This document shows, piece after piece, positions 23,397-31,135 of a stretch of 64,000 nucleotides of DNA (positions are counted from its first letter, which is position 1; every line of letters begins with the position of its first letter). Source of the stretch: Desulfatibacillum alkenivorans DSM 16219 (GTDB taxonomy: Bacteria; Desulfobacterota; Desulfobacteria; Desulfobacterales; Desulfatibacillaceae). The translations under genes were made by a program, and so were the position numbers. The stretch is from NCBI RefSeq assembly GCF_900142135.1, contig NZ_FQZU01000027.1, positions 1-64,000 on the forward strand. The letters are read 5' to 3'. Under the pieces are notes generated by a model. It was not told where the DNA came from, did no database searches, and was given only the letters and a program-made list of their open reading frames with translations.

Positions 23397-24305
23397 ATGG
23401 AACCCTATATGTTCAAGCACAAGAAAAAAGGCCTTGGCATACACAACTGGATCAAGTCCAAAACCGCCATAAAGCCCGGGGAAAAGGGCATTTCCCAGGC
23501 CATTGTGTTCTTTAAGGCCGTAATCGCCGGAGGCAGGCTGACCCATTATCCCGTCCTTAGCTACCTGTACGAAAAAGCGATGTTCCTGCGCCCTTCCCGT
23601 AAGAAATTCACCAGCGGCGTGGCCCTGAACCTGAACGTGGATATCGCCGAAAATTCCAAGAATACCGCCATGCCCATCGAGTTGATCAAAAAGGCCGTGT
23701 CCGAAACCGCATACATCGCAATCATGCACCGCTGTTTTTGCCGATCCGCCCAGAACTGCAGCGACCATCCCCAGGATCTTGGCTGCATATTCATAGGAGA
23801 AGGCTCCAGGGCGGTGGTGGAAAAAGGCATCGCCCGAAAAGCCACCGTGGAGGAGGCCATGGAGCACATCGACCGGGCCGTTAAATCCGGCCTGGTGGGG
23901 CAATCCCTCTGGATCGAGGCCGAGCAATATCTCTGGGGCATCAAAGATGAAGACATGCACCGCTTTTTGGAGGTCTGCTTTTGCTGCCCCTGCTGCTGCA
24001 CGGCCCTCAAATTGGCGAAAAACTCCCGGGACGATTTGCGGGACCGATTCCGCTCCATCGGCTGGAAAGCCGTGGTGGACGAAAACTCCCCAAAGGAGTG
24101 CGGCCGTTGCCAGGTGTGCACGACGGCGTGCCCTCTGGAAGCCGTAAGCAACACAAACGGCCGGGCCGAAATCCGGGAGGACCGGTGCATGGGATGCGGC
24201 ATCTGCGCGGTCCAATGCCCCAACGACAAAATCCGCCTGCATGTCATGACGCCGCCCAAGGGGGATCTTAAGGATTACTTCTGGCAGCTTGACCTGGACC
24301 TTTAA
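23397..24305 (+). CDS. Cys-rich iron-sulfur protein, stand-alone paralogue of the fused module (302 aa)
   Basis: The protein repeats the C-terminal half of the preceding SDR fusion. It has CFCRSAQNCSDHPQDLGC from residue 113, CFCCPCCC (194-201), then CGRCQVCTTACP and CMGCGICAVQCP ferredoxin motifs. The spacing between the first two motifs (about 80 residues) is the same as in the fusion (78). The N-terminal 110 residues contain a basic, hydrophobic region without Cys. CGGAGGA lies 6 nt before the ATG at 23397, which I prefer to the in-frame ATG inside repeat copy C. It probably forms an electron-transfer pair or heteromer with the fusion protein. No named family comes to mind. Confidence 0.85.
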   Translation: MEPYMFKHKKKGLGIHNWIKSKTAIKPGEKGISQAIVFFKAVIAGGRLTHYPVLSYLYEKAMFLRPSRKKFTSGVALNLNVDIAENSKNTAMPIELIKKAVSETAYIAIMHRCFCRSAQNCSDHPQDLGCIFIGEGSRAVVEKGIARKATVEEAMEHIDRAVKSGLVGQSLWIEAEQYLWGIKDEDMHRFLEVCFCCPCCCTALKLAKNSRDDLRDRFRSIGWKAVVDENSPKECGRCQVCTTACPLEAVSNTNGRAEIREDRCMGCGICAVQCPNDKIRLHVMTPPKGDLKDYFWQLDLDL

Positions 24306-24368
24306 ACCATGAATCCGAAGTTCAACTCATAACAATAAAATATCAATGTAACTCAAGGAGCAATCAGC

Positions 24369-25595
24369 ATGAGAGAAGCCGCCATAGTCGGGGCCGGCAT
24401 GACGCCCTTCGGCAGACACCCGGAAAAAGGCATCAAGGACCTGGTTCGGGGCGCCGTGGAACTGGCCCTGGAAGACGCGGGCGTGGAGCCTGGAATATTG
24501 GAAGCCGCCTACGTGGGATCGGCCGCCCCCGGCCTCATGACCGGCCAGGAGCAGATCAAGGCCCAGGTTACGTTAAGCGCCATGGGGATCGACTCCATAC
24601 CCATGTACAACGTGGAAAACGCCTGCGCCAGTTCGTCTTCCGCCCTGAACCTGGCCTGGACCGCCGTCAGCGCCGGAATATTCGACTGCGTTCTGGCCGT
24701 GGGATTCGAAAAGCTCTACGACGAAAACCGGCTCAAGTCCTACATGGCCTTGGGAACCGCCATGGATATTGAAATGGGCCAGAAATACATGGAGGATTTT
24801 CAGGAGAAGCTGGGTCTGACGGACAAGGTTTTTTCAGACGAAGCGGGCGCGAAAAAAAGCGTGTTCATGGACATGTACGCCTTTTATACCCGGCGTTACA
24901 TGGAGCAGTACGGGCTGACCCAGGAGCATTTCGCCAAGATCGCGGTCAAATCACACAAGAACGGCGCGCTCAATCCCAACGCCCATTATCGCAAGGAGGT
25001 CACCCTGGATCAGGTGCTGAACTCCGGCGACGTGTCCTTTCCCCTGACCCGCATGATGTGCTCGCCCGTGTCTGACGGTTCGGCCGCGGTCATCGTGTGC
25101 AGCAAGGAGAAAGCCGCCCAAATCGCAAAAAAGCCCGTTTGGATCGAAGCCTCGGTCCTTGGCAGCGGCAAGCTGGGATATGACATGGACGACACTCTGA
25201 CCCGGCGGGTGGGTTTGAAAGCCTTCAAAGCCGCCGGCATCACGCCCCAGGACGTGGACGTGATCGAAATCCACGACGCCACGTCGCCGTCGGAAATCAT
25301 CGCGCTCATCGAATTGGGCGTCTGCCCGCCCCACGAAGCCCCCAAATGGATCGACGAGGGCTACATGGAGTTGGACGGCAAAATGCCCGTCAACACATCA
25401 GGCGGCCTGGCATCCAAGGGCCATCCCATCGGCGCCACGGGCCTGGCCCAGGTATACGAGGTGGTCAATCAACTGCGGGGAACCGCCGGAGAGCGCCAGG
25501 CGCAAAACAACCCAAAAATCGGAATGACCCAAAACGGCGGCGGAATTCTTGGGATAGACGGCGCCGCCATGGCTTTTCATATTTTAAAATCTTAA
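24369..25595 (+). CDS. Thiolase, SCP-x/acetyl-CoA acetyltransferase type (408 aa)
   Basis: Thiolase landmarks are all present: the nucleophilic Cys in NVENACASSSSALN, the second catalytic region EIHDATSPSEI, and GGLASKGHPIGATG with the active-site His. The length and the EIHDA motif place it in the SCP-x-like clade, which often handles branched or sterol/cyclic side-chain acyl-CoAs. AAGGAG precedes the ATG. It lies 63 bp after the iron-sulfur protein and 16 bp before the CoA ligase, within the same likely operon. Confidence 0.9.
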   Translation: MREAAIVGAGMTPFGRHPEKGIKDLVRGAVELALEDAGVEPGILEAAYVGSAAPGLMTGQEQIKAQVTLSAMGIDSIPMYNVENACASSSSALNLAWTAVSAGIFDCVLAVGFEKLYDENRLKSYMALGTAMDIEMGQKYMEDFQEKLGLTDKVFSDEAGAKKSVFMDMYAFYTRRYMEQYGLTQEHFAKIAVKSHKNGALNPNAHYRKEVTLDQVLNSGDVSFPLTRMMCSPVSDGSAAVIVCSKEKAAQIAKKPVWIEASVLGSGKLGYDMDDTLTRRVGLKAFKAAGITPQDVDVIEIHDATSPSEIIALIELGVCPPHEAPKWIDEGYMELDGKMPVNTSGGLASKGHPIGATGLAQVYEVVNQLRGTAGERQAQNNPKIGMTQNGGGILGIDGAAMAFHILKS

Positions 25596-25611
25596 ATATG
25601 GGGGTGCAAAT

Positions 25612-26982
25612 ATGGAACTTGGAGATCTGAATCGCGAATATTGGAACATGGACATCGAGACCAAGCTGAACACGCCTGAAATCAAGGAATTGCAGCTTGA
25701 AAAGCTCAAAAAGGCGCTCAAGTGGCAATACGAAAACACGCCGTTTAACCGGAAGCGCTTTGACAAGGCGGGCGTCAAGCCCGAGGACATTCAATCCTTT
25801 GAGGATTACGCCCAGGCCATTCCCGTGGCTGGTCAGGCGGATCTGCGGGAAATAATCCAGGAAGTGGGCCTGGACATGGACGCGCTCATGCGGGAGTTGT
25901 TCGGCCCGTCCCGCATGGACGACCTGTATTTGATCACCACCACCTCCGGCACCACGGGCATTCCCACGCCCTACCCTAATTTCCACGCGGGAATAAGGGA
26001 GATGAAGGAGCTTTTCCACAGGGTGGCATGGCGCATGGGCATGCGCCCCGGAGACCGGGTCGGCCTGTGCTTCGGCCTGTCCATGCACGCCGCGGGCACG
26101 CCCCAGATTTTATGGTTCCAGGATTTCCCCGGCATCACCATCGTACCCATCGGGGCCGAGGCCGGCACGGAGAAAATCCTCCAGTTCCTGAAGCTGTTCA
26201 AGGCCAACATCTTCACGGGAACGCCTTCCCTGGCCCTGCACCTGATCGAAAAATGCCCCGAGGTTCTGGGCCATCCGGTGAAGGATCTGGGCATCAAACT
26301 CATGATGCTGGGGGCAGAGCCGGGCGCAGGCATTCCGGAAGTCCGGCAAAAGCTGGAATCGGAATACGGCGCCAAGGTCTATGACGGCGGCGGCGGATAC
26401 GGGTGCTCCTGCGACTACCCCATTTACCAGGGCATGCACTGGCTGGCCGATGACTTGTGCTACTATGAGTTGCTGGATCCCAAAACAGGGGCTTCCGTGC
26501 CCATGGAAAACGGCGCCACGGGCCTCATGGCGGCCACGTCTCTCAATCCCGCAGGCGCGGTGTGGTTTGACATGCGTTTCACCCTGAACGACATCCACCA
26601 GGTCTTCACCGATCCCTGCCCCTGCGGCAAAACCGGATTCCGGTATAAAATCGTAGGCCGGGCGGACGACATGCTTAAGGTCAAGGGCGTGCCAGTGTAT
26701 CCGGCTTCCATTGAGGGCGTCATCCATTCCTTCCCCCAAGAGTTGACCGGCGCGTTCCGCATTGTCCTGGATGAGCCGCCCCCCAGGGTCGTTCCGCCGC
26801 TTAAGCTGAAAATCGAGTATACGGAAAACGTGCGCGAGGAAGAGCTTCCCTACCTGGAGGAAAAGGTCAGGGCCAAGATGAAATCCCTGCTTAAAGTCAA
26901 TCCCGCCATCATGTGGCTGCAGCCCAACACCCTGGAAAGAGCGGTGAAGAAGACCCAGGTTTTGGAAAAAACCTACGAATAG
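25612..26982 (+). CDS. Phenylacetate-CoA ligase-like AMP-forming acyl-CoA ligase (456 aa)
   Basis: Adenylate-forming enzyme motifs are TTTSGTTGIPTPY (P-loop-like), YDGGGGYGCSCD, and GRADDMLKVKGVPVYPASIE (hinge region) as in PaaK. Its length matches the compact PaaK family. CPCG near residue 343 and extra cysteines (YGCSCD) are also typical of that branch. It would activate a carboxylic acid to its CoA thioester with ATP, feeding the thiolase and dehydratase. The aromatic or aliphatic nature of the acid is not clear. Confidence 0.88.
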   Translation: MELGDLNREYWNMDIETKLNTPEIKELQLEKLKKALKWQYENTPFNRKRFDKAGVKPEDIQSFEDYAQAIPVAGQADLREIIQEVGLDMDALMRELFGPSRMDDLYLITTTSGTTGIPTPYPNFHAGIREMKELFHRVAWRMGMRPGDRVGLCFGLSMHAAGTPQILWFQDFPGITIVPIGAEAGTEKILQFLKLFKANIFTGTPSLALHLIEKCPEVLGHPVKDLGIKLMMLGAEPGAGIPEVRQKLESEYGAKVYDGGGGYGCSCDYPIYQGMHWLADDLCYYELLDPKTGASVPMENGATGLMAATSLNPAGAVWFDMRFTLNDIHQVFTDPCPCGKTGFRYKIVGRADDMLKVKGVPVYPASIEGVIHSFPQELTGAFRIVLDEPPPRVVPPLKLKIEYTENVREEELPYLEEKVRAKMKSLLKVNPAIMWLQPNTLERAVKKTQVLEKTYE

Positions 26983-26996
26983 GGAGGACCGAAACC

Positions 26997-28040
26997 ATGT
27001 TGGAGAAGCACAAACACATCAGTTTTCCGCCCAAGACCGATTTTCCGGTTTTTCAGGTGGACGATGAAAAATGCATCGGCTGCGGGCGTTGCGTCAATTC
27101 CTGTCCGATCCAGCTATTGATGCTGAACAGCGACAAAAAAGCCCGGCCCAACGAACGCTACGATCACTTCCGGTGCATCTGCTGCCAGAACTGCGCGGCC
27201 TCCTGCCCCAATGACGCCATCACCATCCAGGGGGATTACCGGGTGCGCGAGGGTTTTTGGAAGAACGACAACCTGTTCGAGGGAGGCAAGACCTTTCCCG
27301 ATCCCTTGTATTTTCGCAACGGCGCCAAGTATGAGGACTATGAAGATCAACTGACGGAAACGGAAAAGGTCATCTACAACCGCCGCAGCATCCGCTTATA
27401 CAAGAAAAAAAAGGTGCCCAAGGAACTGGTGCACCGGGTCATCGAAGCGGGCAGGTTCGCGCCGTCGGCGGGAAATAACCAGCCCTGGAAGTTCGTGGCC
27501 ATCACCAACCCGGACGTCATCGAGGAGATCGACCAGATCTGCAAAAAACGGGTGAAGCTATTCCCCCAAATGCTTATGCCCCGCCCTTGGGTGGATAAGC
27601 AGGTTCCGGGGGACAAAAACGCCAAGCCCAAAAAATGGCAGAAAACCCTCCACTACCTGCTCTCCCGCAAAACTCCGGGAGACGTGGATCAACGGGTCCT
27701 GGGCGGCATCAACACCATTTCGAGCGATCCCGAGTATCGGACCTTTTTCCGGGCGCCCGCCCTCATCATCCTGGCAAAGGACGTCAGGGGCATCGGCTCT
27801 CCGGACCTGGACCTGGGCATCTGCGGCCAAAACATGGTCCTGGCGGCCCATTCTCTGGGCCTGGGAACCTGCTGGGTCAGCCTCATCAAAGGGCTTACCT
27901 GGGACCATGGTTATGTTCGGAAGGTTTTAGGGCTGGAATACCCGTTCAAAATCCTGACCTCATTGACCCTGGGATATCCCGCAGGCCAGGTGGACAACAT
28001 TGTTGCCAGGGAAAGGCAGCGGGTGAATTGGATCGAGTAG
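26997..28040 (+). CDS. Nitroreductase-family flavoprotein with N-terminal 2[4Fe-4S] ferredoxin domain (347 aa)
   Basis: Residues 26-37 (CIGCGRCVNSCP) and 60-71 (CICCQNCAASCP) are two ferredoxin motifs. From about residue 120 a nitroreductase fold follows, with NRRSIRLYKKKKVP (FMN phosphate contacts), GRFAPSAGNNQPWKF, and LAAHSLGLGTCWVS. GGGAGG stands 8 nt before the ATG at 26997, which is preferred over an earlier in-frame start lying inside the ligase gene. Such fusions are common in anaerobes and pass ferredoxin electrons to a flavin. It may reduce an enoyl or aromatic intermediate of the pathway. Confidence 0.87.
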   Translation: MLEKHKHISFPPKTDFPVFQVDDEKCIGCGRCVNSCPIQLLMLNSDKKARPNERYDHFRCICCQNCAASCPNDAITIQGDYRVREGFWKNDNLFEGGKTFPDPLYFRNGAKYEDYEDQLTETEKVIYNRRSIRLYKKKKVPKELVHRVIEAGRFAPSAGNNQPWKFVAITNPDVIEEIDQICKKRVKLFPQMLMPRPWVDKQVPGDKNAKPKKWQKTLHYLLSRKTPGDVDQRVLGGINTISSDPEYRTFFRAPALIILAKDVRGIGSPDLDLGICGQNMVLAAHSLGLGTCWVSLIKGLTWDHGYVRKVLGLEYPFKILTSLTLGYPAGQVDNIVARERQRVNWIE

Positions 28041-28056
28041 GGAAGCCCCCATGATC

Positions 28057-28081
28057 AGCCGTAGCCTCTCGGGCGGCTTTT
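28057..28081 (+). terminator. Weak hairpin after the operon
   Basis: AGCCG (28057-28061) and CGGCT (28074-28078) flank a 12-nt loop and are followed by TTTGAATTTT. It is a short stem and therefore a tentative terminator of the 21.5-28.0 kb operon. Confidence 0.35.
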
Positions 28082-28181
28082 GAATTTTGAGGGTACATAA
28101 TCATTAGATATTGTTGGGTTTTGCAAGCTCCGCGCAACAAAACAATTGGGCATGATCTTGTCCCTATTCAAAAGCCTGCAA

Positions 28182-29261
28182 CTAGGCGGCGGGAAAAAAC
28201 TGCGCCAACGGCTTGGGCAGGGAATCGGGGGAAACGCTTTCCGCCTGATCGGTCATGTCCACGGAATTAAAGGTGTTGATGAACAGCACCGGCCCTTTGG
28301 TTTTGGGGGCCTCGTCCAGCACGGCCGCAAAGGTCTTGCCCGTATAGGTGGGGTCCAGTTTGATGCCTTCCAGGTCCCAGGCCATGCTCACGGCCCGCCG
28401 GCCCTGGAGCGTTTCATGGCCGTATCCCGGGCCGTATTGCCGGGAGTCGATTTCAAGGCTTCCTGCATTGGACCGGAATTCGGGAATTTTGGCGCCATGA
28501 TATTTGAGCAGGGCGTGGGAACGCAAAGCCAGCCCCATCACCTTATTCCGGTTGGCCATGTATGTGGGCGTCACCCGCACCCCGTACACGCTGGTTTTCA
28601 GGCCGGCCAGAGAAAAGCCCAGGGTCAATCCGGCCAAAGTGCCGCAGGTGCCCGCCGCCACAAAGACCTTTTTTGGCCTGGGAAGGACCCCTTGGCTAAC
28701 CTGGTCCGCGATTTCAAACCCGGCCTCCACATAGCCCAGGACGCCCCGGGAGTTGGAGCCGCCGGCCGGGATGTAATACCCGCCGGAATTCTGCACGCGG
28801 TGGGCGATGTAATACGACCAGACCGTTCCGGAAGCCCCGCCGCAGTAATCCATCTTGGCGCCCAGCGACGCAAAAAGACGCAGGTTTTGCAAAACATGCT
28901 CGTTCACCGGCTGATCCGTCAGCTTCAACACCACGTCCAGGCCCGCCTTTTTTCCGAACATGGCCGTGGCCAGCCCGTGATTGGTGCCTAAAGCCCCCAT
29001 GGTAATCAATGCCTTGCTGCCCTTCTTCCGGGCGTGCGCCAGCAAAAACTCCAACTTGCGAACCTTGTTGCCTCCATAGATCGGAGAAGTGAGGTCGTCC
29101 CGTTTCACCCAGATATCAGCCCCGGCCTCCCGGCTTAAAGCATCCAGGCGCTCCACCGGCGTCGCCTGCTCCACCAGGGGAGTCCAAGGGATGGTTTTCT
29201 GCAGATTTTCGTGATGTTTGAACAACAGAGGAAGCTCTCTGTTCCGAGTTATTACAGGCAT
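28182..29261 (-). CDS. PLP-dependent deaminase/D-cysteine desulfhydrase family protein (359 aa)
   Basis: A fold-type II PLP enzyme of the 1-aminocyclopropane-1-carboxylate deaminase/D-cysteine desulfhydrase family. WVKRDDLTSPIYGGNKVRKLEFLL contains the Schiff-base Lys, GALGTNHGLATA is the substrate loop, and AAGTCGTLAGLTLG the phosphate-binding loop. I start at 29261 (GAGG 7 nt upstream). A longer frame to 29318 would begin upstream of the -10 element at 29307-29312 and is excluded. It probably deaminates or desulfurises a D-amino acid; ACC deaminase activity itself cannot be asserted. Confidence 0.85.
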   Translation of the reverse strand: MPVITRNRELPLLFKHHENLQKTIPWTPLVEQATPVERLDALSREAGADIWVKRDDLTSPIYGGNKVRKLEFLLAHARKKGSKALITMGALGTNHGLATAMFGKKAGLDVVLKLTDQPVNEHVLQNLRLFASLGAKMDYCGGASGTVWSYYIAHRVQNSGGYYIPAGGSNSRGVLGYVEAGFEIADQVSQGVLPRPKKVFVAAGTCGTLAGLTLGFSLAGLKTSVYGVRVTPTYMANRNKVMGLALRSHALLKYHGAKIPEFRSNAGSLEIDSRQYGPGYGHETLQGRRAVSMAWDLEGIKLDPTYTGKTFAAVLDEAPKTKGPVLFINTFNSVDMTDQAESVSPDSLPKPLAQFFPAA

Positions 29262-29306
29262 CTTGACCTCGCCGAATACGGTTTTTACATGGTATTTAGC
29301 TTTGAG

Positions 29307-29335
29307 TCTATAGCACAAGTGTTCGGCAATGTCAA
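29307..29335 (-). promoter_or_regulatory. Sigma-70-type promoter of the PLP enzyme gene
   Basis: On the minus strand TTGACA (29335-29330) and TATAGA (29312-29307) are separated by 17 nt. The predicted start of transcription is near 29300, about 40 nt before the start codon at 29261. Confidence 0.75.
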
Positions 29336-29351
29336 ATACCAGAGTATTAAA

Positions 29352-29372
29352 ATCTTATAAGATACTGTATCT
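29352..29372. promoter_or_regulatory. Overlapping palindromes upstream of that promoter
   Basis: ATCTTATAAGAT (29352-29363) is a perfect 12-bp dyad. It overlaps AGATAC-T-GTATCT (29360-29372), another perfect dyad. They sit just upstream of the -35 element, a usual place for an activator site. The factor is unknown. Confidence 0.4.
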
Positions 29373-29401
29373 AATTAAAAAAAGGAAATAGCTCCAGGGC
29401 T

Positions 29402-30076
29402 TTAATCCAATTCCGTGGCGTCAAAAGCGGCGCCATGTCCGGGATATATTGTTTTCGCGCCCTTTTGCCGCAGCAAAGCCCAGCTTGTTTTCATGGCGTC
29501 CGGATCGTTTCCAAAAGGAGGAATGCGCCTTTTATAAAAACGCGGCATTTCGTTGTAGGCAAGATCGCCTACCATGGCGTGGCCGTCATGGGTCATGACG
29601 GAAATCGAGCCGGCGGTGTGGCCGGGCGTGGGCAGGACGTCCGCGTCAAAGCCCCAGGACGCTAAGGACATGGGCGACTCTATGGTTATATCCGGCCTGA
29701 CGGCTTCAAATCCGGTCGCCCGCGCCAGCAGGCCCGGAAGCCGCCTGCCCAGACGAACGGCGGCCTTGGCAAAAGGAATGGTTCCGTCGGGGATCTGCCA
29801 GCGCCCACGCGCAAGGTCCCTGGCATCGGCCTCGTGCACGATCACCGGGCACCCGCTGCGCCTGACCATAGCGGCCAGGTTTCCCGCGTGGTCGAAATGC
29901 ACGTGGGTGATGACAACCAGCCGGATCTCCTCAGGGGAGATGTCCAGGCGCTTCAATCGATTGAACAAAATCCGGTGCTTGCCGGGAAGGCCGGCGTCCA
30001 CCATCAAGTATCCTTGCGTTCCTTTTAAAAGCCATACATTGGCGAAACCGGTGCGCAGCCTGATGATTTCCTGCAT
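29402..30076 (-). CDS. Metallo-beta-lactamase-fold hydrolase (224 aa)
   Basis: The metal-binding motif THVHFDHAGN (HxHxDH) is followed by the later metal ligands in PTPGHTAGS, VGDLAYNE and YPGHGAAFD. This makes it a binuclear-metal hydrolase of the glyoxalase II/lactonase-like type. GGAG lies 8 nt upstream of the ATG at 30076; a longer frame to 30136 has no ribosome binding site. Its substrate, possibly a thioester or lactone, is not determinable. Confidence 0.85.
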   Translation of the reverse strand: MQEIIRLRTGFANVWLLKGTQGYLMVDAGLPGKHRILFNRLKRLDISPEEIRLVVITHVHFDHAGNLAAMVRRSGCPVIVHEADARDLARGRWQIPDGTIPFAKAAVRLGRRLPGLLARATGFEAVRPDITIESPMSLASWGFDADVLPTPGHTAGSISVMTHDGHAMVGDLAYNEMPRFYKRRIPPFGNDPDAMKTSWALLRQKGAKTIYPGHGAAFDATELD

Positions 30077-30136
30077 GATTGTATTCTCCGGAATATATAA
30101 CGGGGTTGGAGGCCCTTGATTGGCTAAAAAAAGCAC

Positions 30137-30270
30137 AGGTTATTTTTCATTGCAAGTCCAAAGGGCGGCCCCTCCCCGCAAAAAATAGAGGCCCCCCCCA
30201 GAAAAGCTCTAATTTCAAGAGCCCCCCACCAGAAAAAGGCTGAATCGCCCTCTGTTCGTCGCAAAAAATC
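30137..30270. other. Spacer with imperfect direct repeats
   Basis: The segment GAGGCCCCCCCCAGAAAAGC (from 30188) is repeated, with changes, as GAGCCCCCCACCAGAAAAA (from 30219). C-runs alternate with A-runs. No gene is seen. The repeats lie upstream of the TetR promoter. Confidence 0.35.
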
Positions 30271-30301
30271 TTGACAACTGAATATTTCCAAAATATATTC
30301 A
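30271..30301 (+). promoter_or_regulatory. Sigma-70-type promoter with overlapping operator for the TetR gene
   Basis: TTGACA (30271-30276) and TATATT (30294-30299) are 17 nt apart. TGAATAT (30279-30285) and ATATTCA (30295-30301) form a perfect 7-bp dyad across the spacer and -10. This is the usual layout for a self-repressing TetR-family gene. Confidence 0.7.
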
Positions 30302-30356
30302 TTTTTAAACGCAGGGACGAATCCCGCTCCCCGCCCACTAAACACAGGACCCGACC

Positions 30357-31013
30357 GTGACCGGAAAAGAAAAAACCGAACTCCGAAAAACCCAAATCCT
30401 CCAAGCAGCCGCCAAGGTTTTCGCCGAAAAAGGCTTTCAGGAAGGGACCATTCCGGATGTGGCCAAAGAGTCGGGCGTTTCCGAAGCCTCCATTTACGAG
30501 TATTTCAGCAACAAGGAAAATCTTCTGTTTTCCATCCCCATGGAGGCCATGCAGCGTTTGAGCGAGAAGATTGATTTCCACCTTAAGCTGATTCGGGGCA
30601 GCGCGGAAAAGCTCCGGGCGATTTTATATCTTCAACTTCTTTTTTATATTGAAAACCGGGATTATGCAGCGGTTATCATGCTGATATTGAAGCAAAACCG
30701 CCGTTTTCTCGATACGGAGGCCCACCAGGCCATCCGCAAGCATTTAAAAACCGTGGACAAAGTGATCAGGGACGGCATGGAGTGCGGCGAGTTCCGGAAC
30801 GACATGGATCCCTACCTCATTCGGTCCACCTGCCTGGGCAGCATGGAGCACGTGGTCACCAACTGGCTCATGCTCGGGCATCCCACGGACGAGGAGTTGT
30901 TGAAATGGGTGGATCCCATGCTGAACGCCCTTGTCCGGGGAGTGGGCGCGGGGAACGAACTGAACCAATGTCCCCTGAAGCACCTCATCGTCCCAGAGGA
31001 CGTCGAGGCCTGA
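30357..31013 (+). CDS. TetR-family transcriptional regulator (218 aa)
   Basis: The N-terminal DNA-binding domain is clear (RKTQILQAAAKVFAEKGFQEGT, then GVSEASIYEYFSNKENLL). The all-helical remainder is the ligand domain. The start is GTG at 30357, with a modest AGGA upstream. The downstream acyl-CoA dehydrogenase and carboxylase genes suggest it responds to an acyl-CoA, like FadR/PfmR-type TetR proteins that control fatty-acid genes. It probably represses itself and the operon through the dyad at 30279-30301. Confidence 0.88.
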   Translation: MTGKEKTELRKTQILQAAAKVFAEKGFQEGTIPDVAKESGVSEASIYEYFSNKENLLFSIPMEAMQRLSEKIDFHLKLIRGSAEKLRAILYLQLLFYIENRDYAAVIMLILKQNRRFLDTEAHQAIRKHLKTVDKVIRDGMECGEFRNDMDPYLIRSTCLGSMEHVVTNWLMLGHPTDEELLKWVDPMLNALVRGVGAGNELNQCPLKHLIVPEDVEA

Positions 31014-31135
31014 CGACCAGCCCCCTCGTGTAGGAACGCCGACAATAATAATGGAGGGGCGGCATATTCCTAGTTGCAGCAAACACAAACTGGCGCGCCG
31101 AATCGCGGCCTGCCGCAATCCAAACGAGGTGAACC

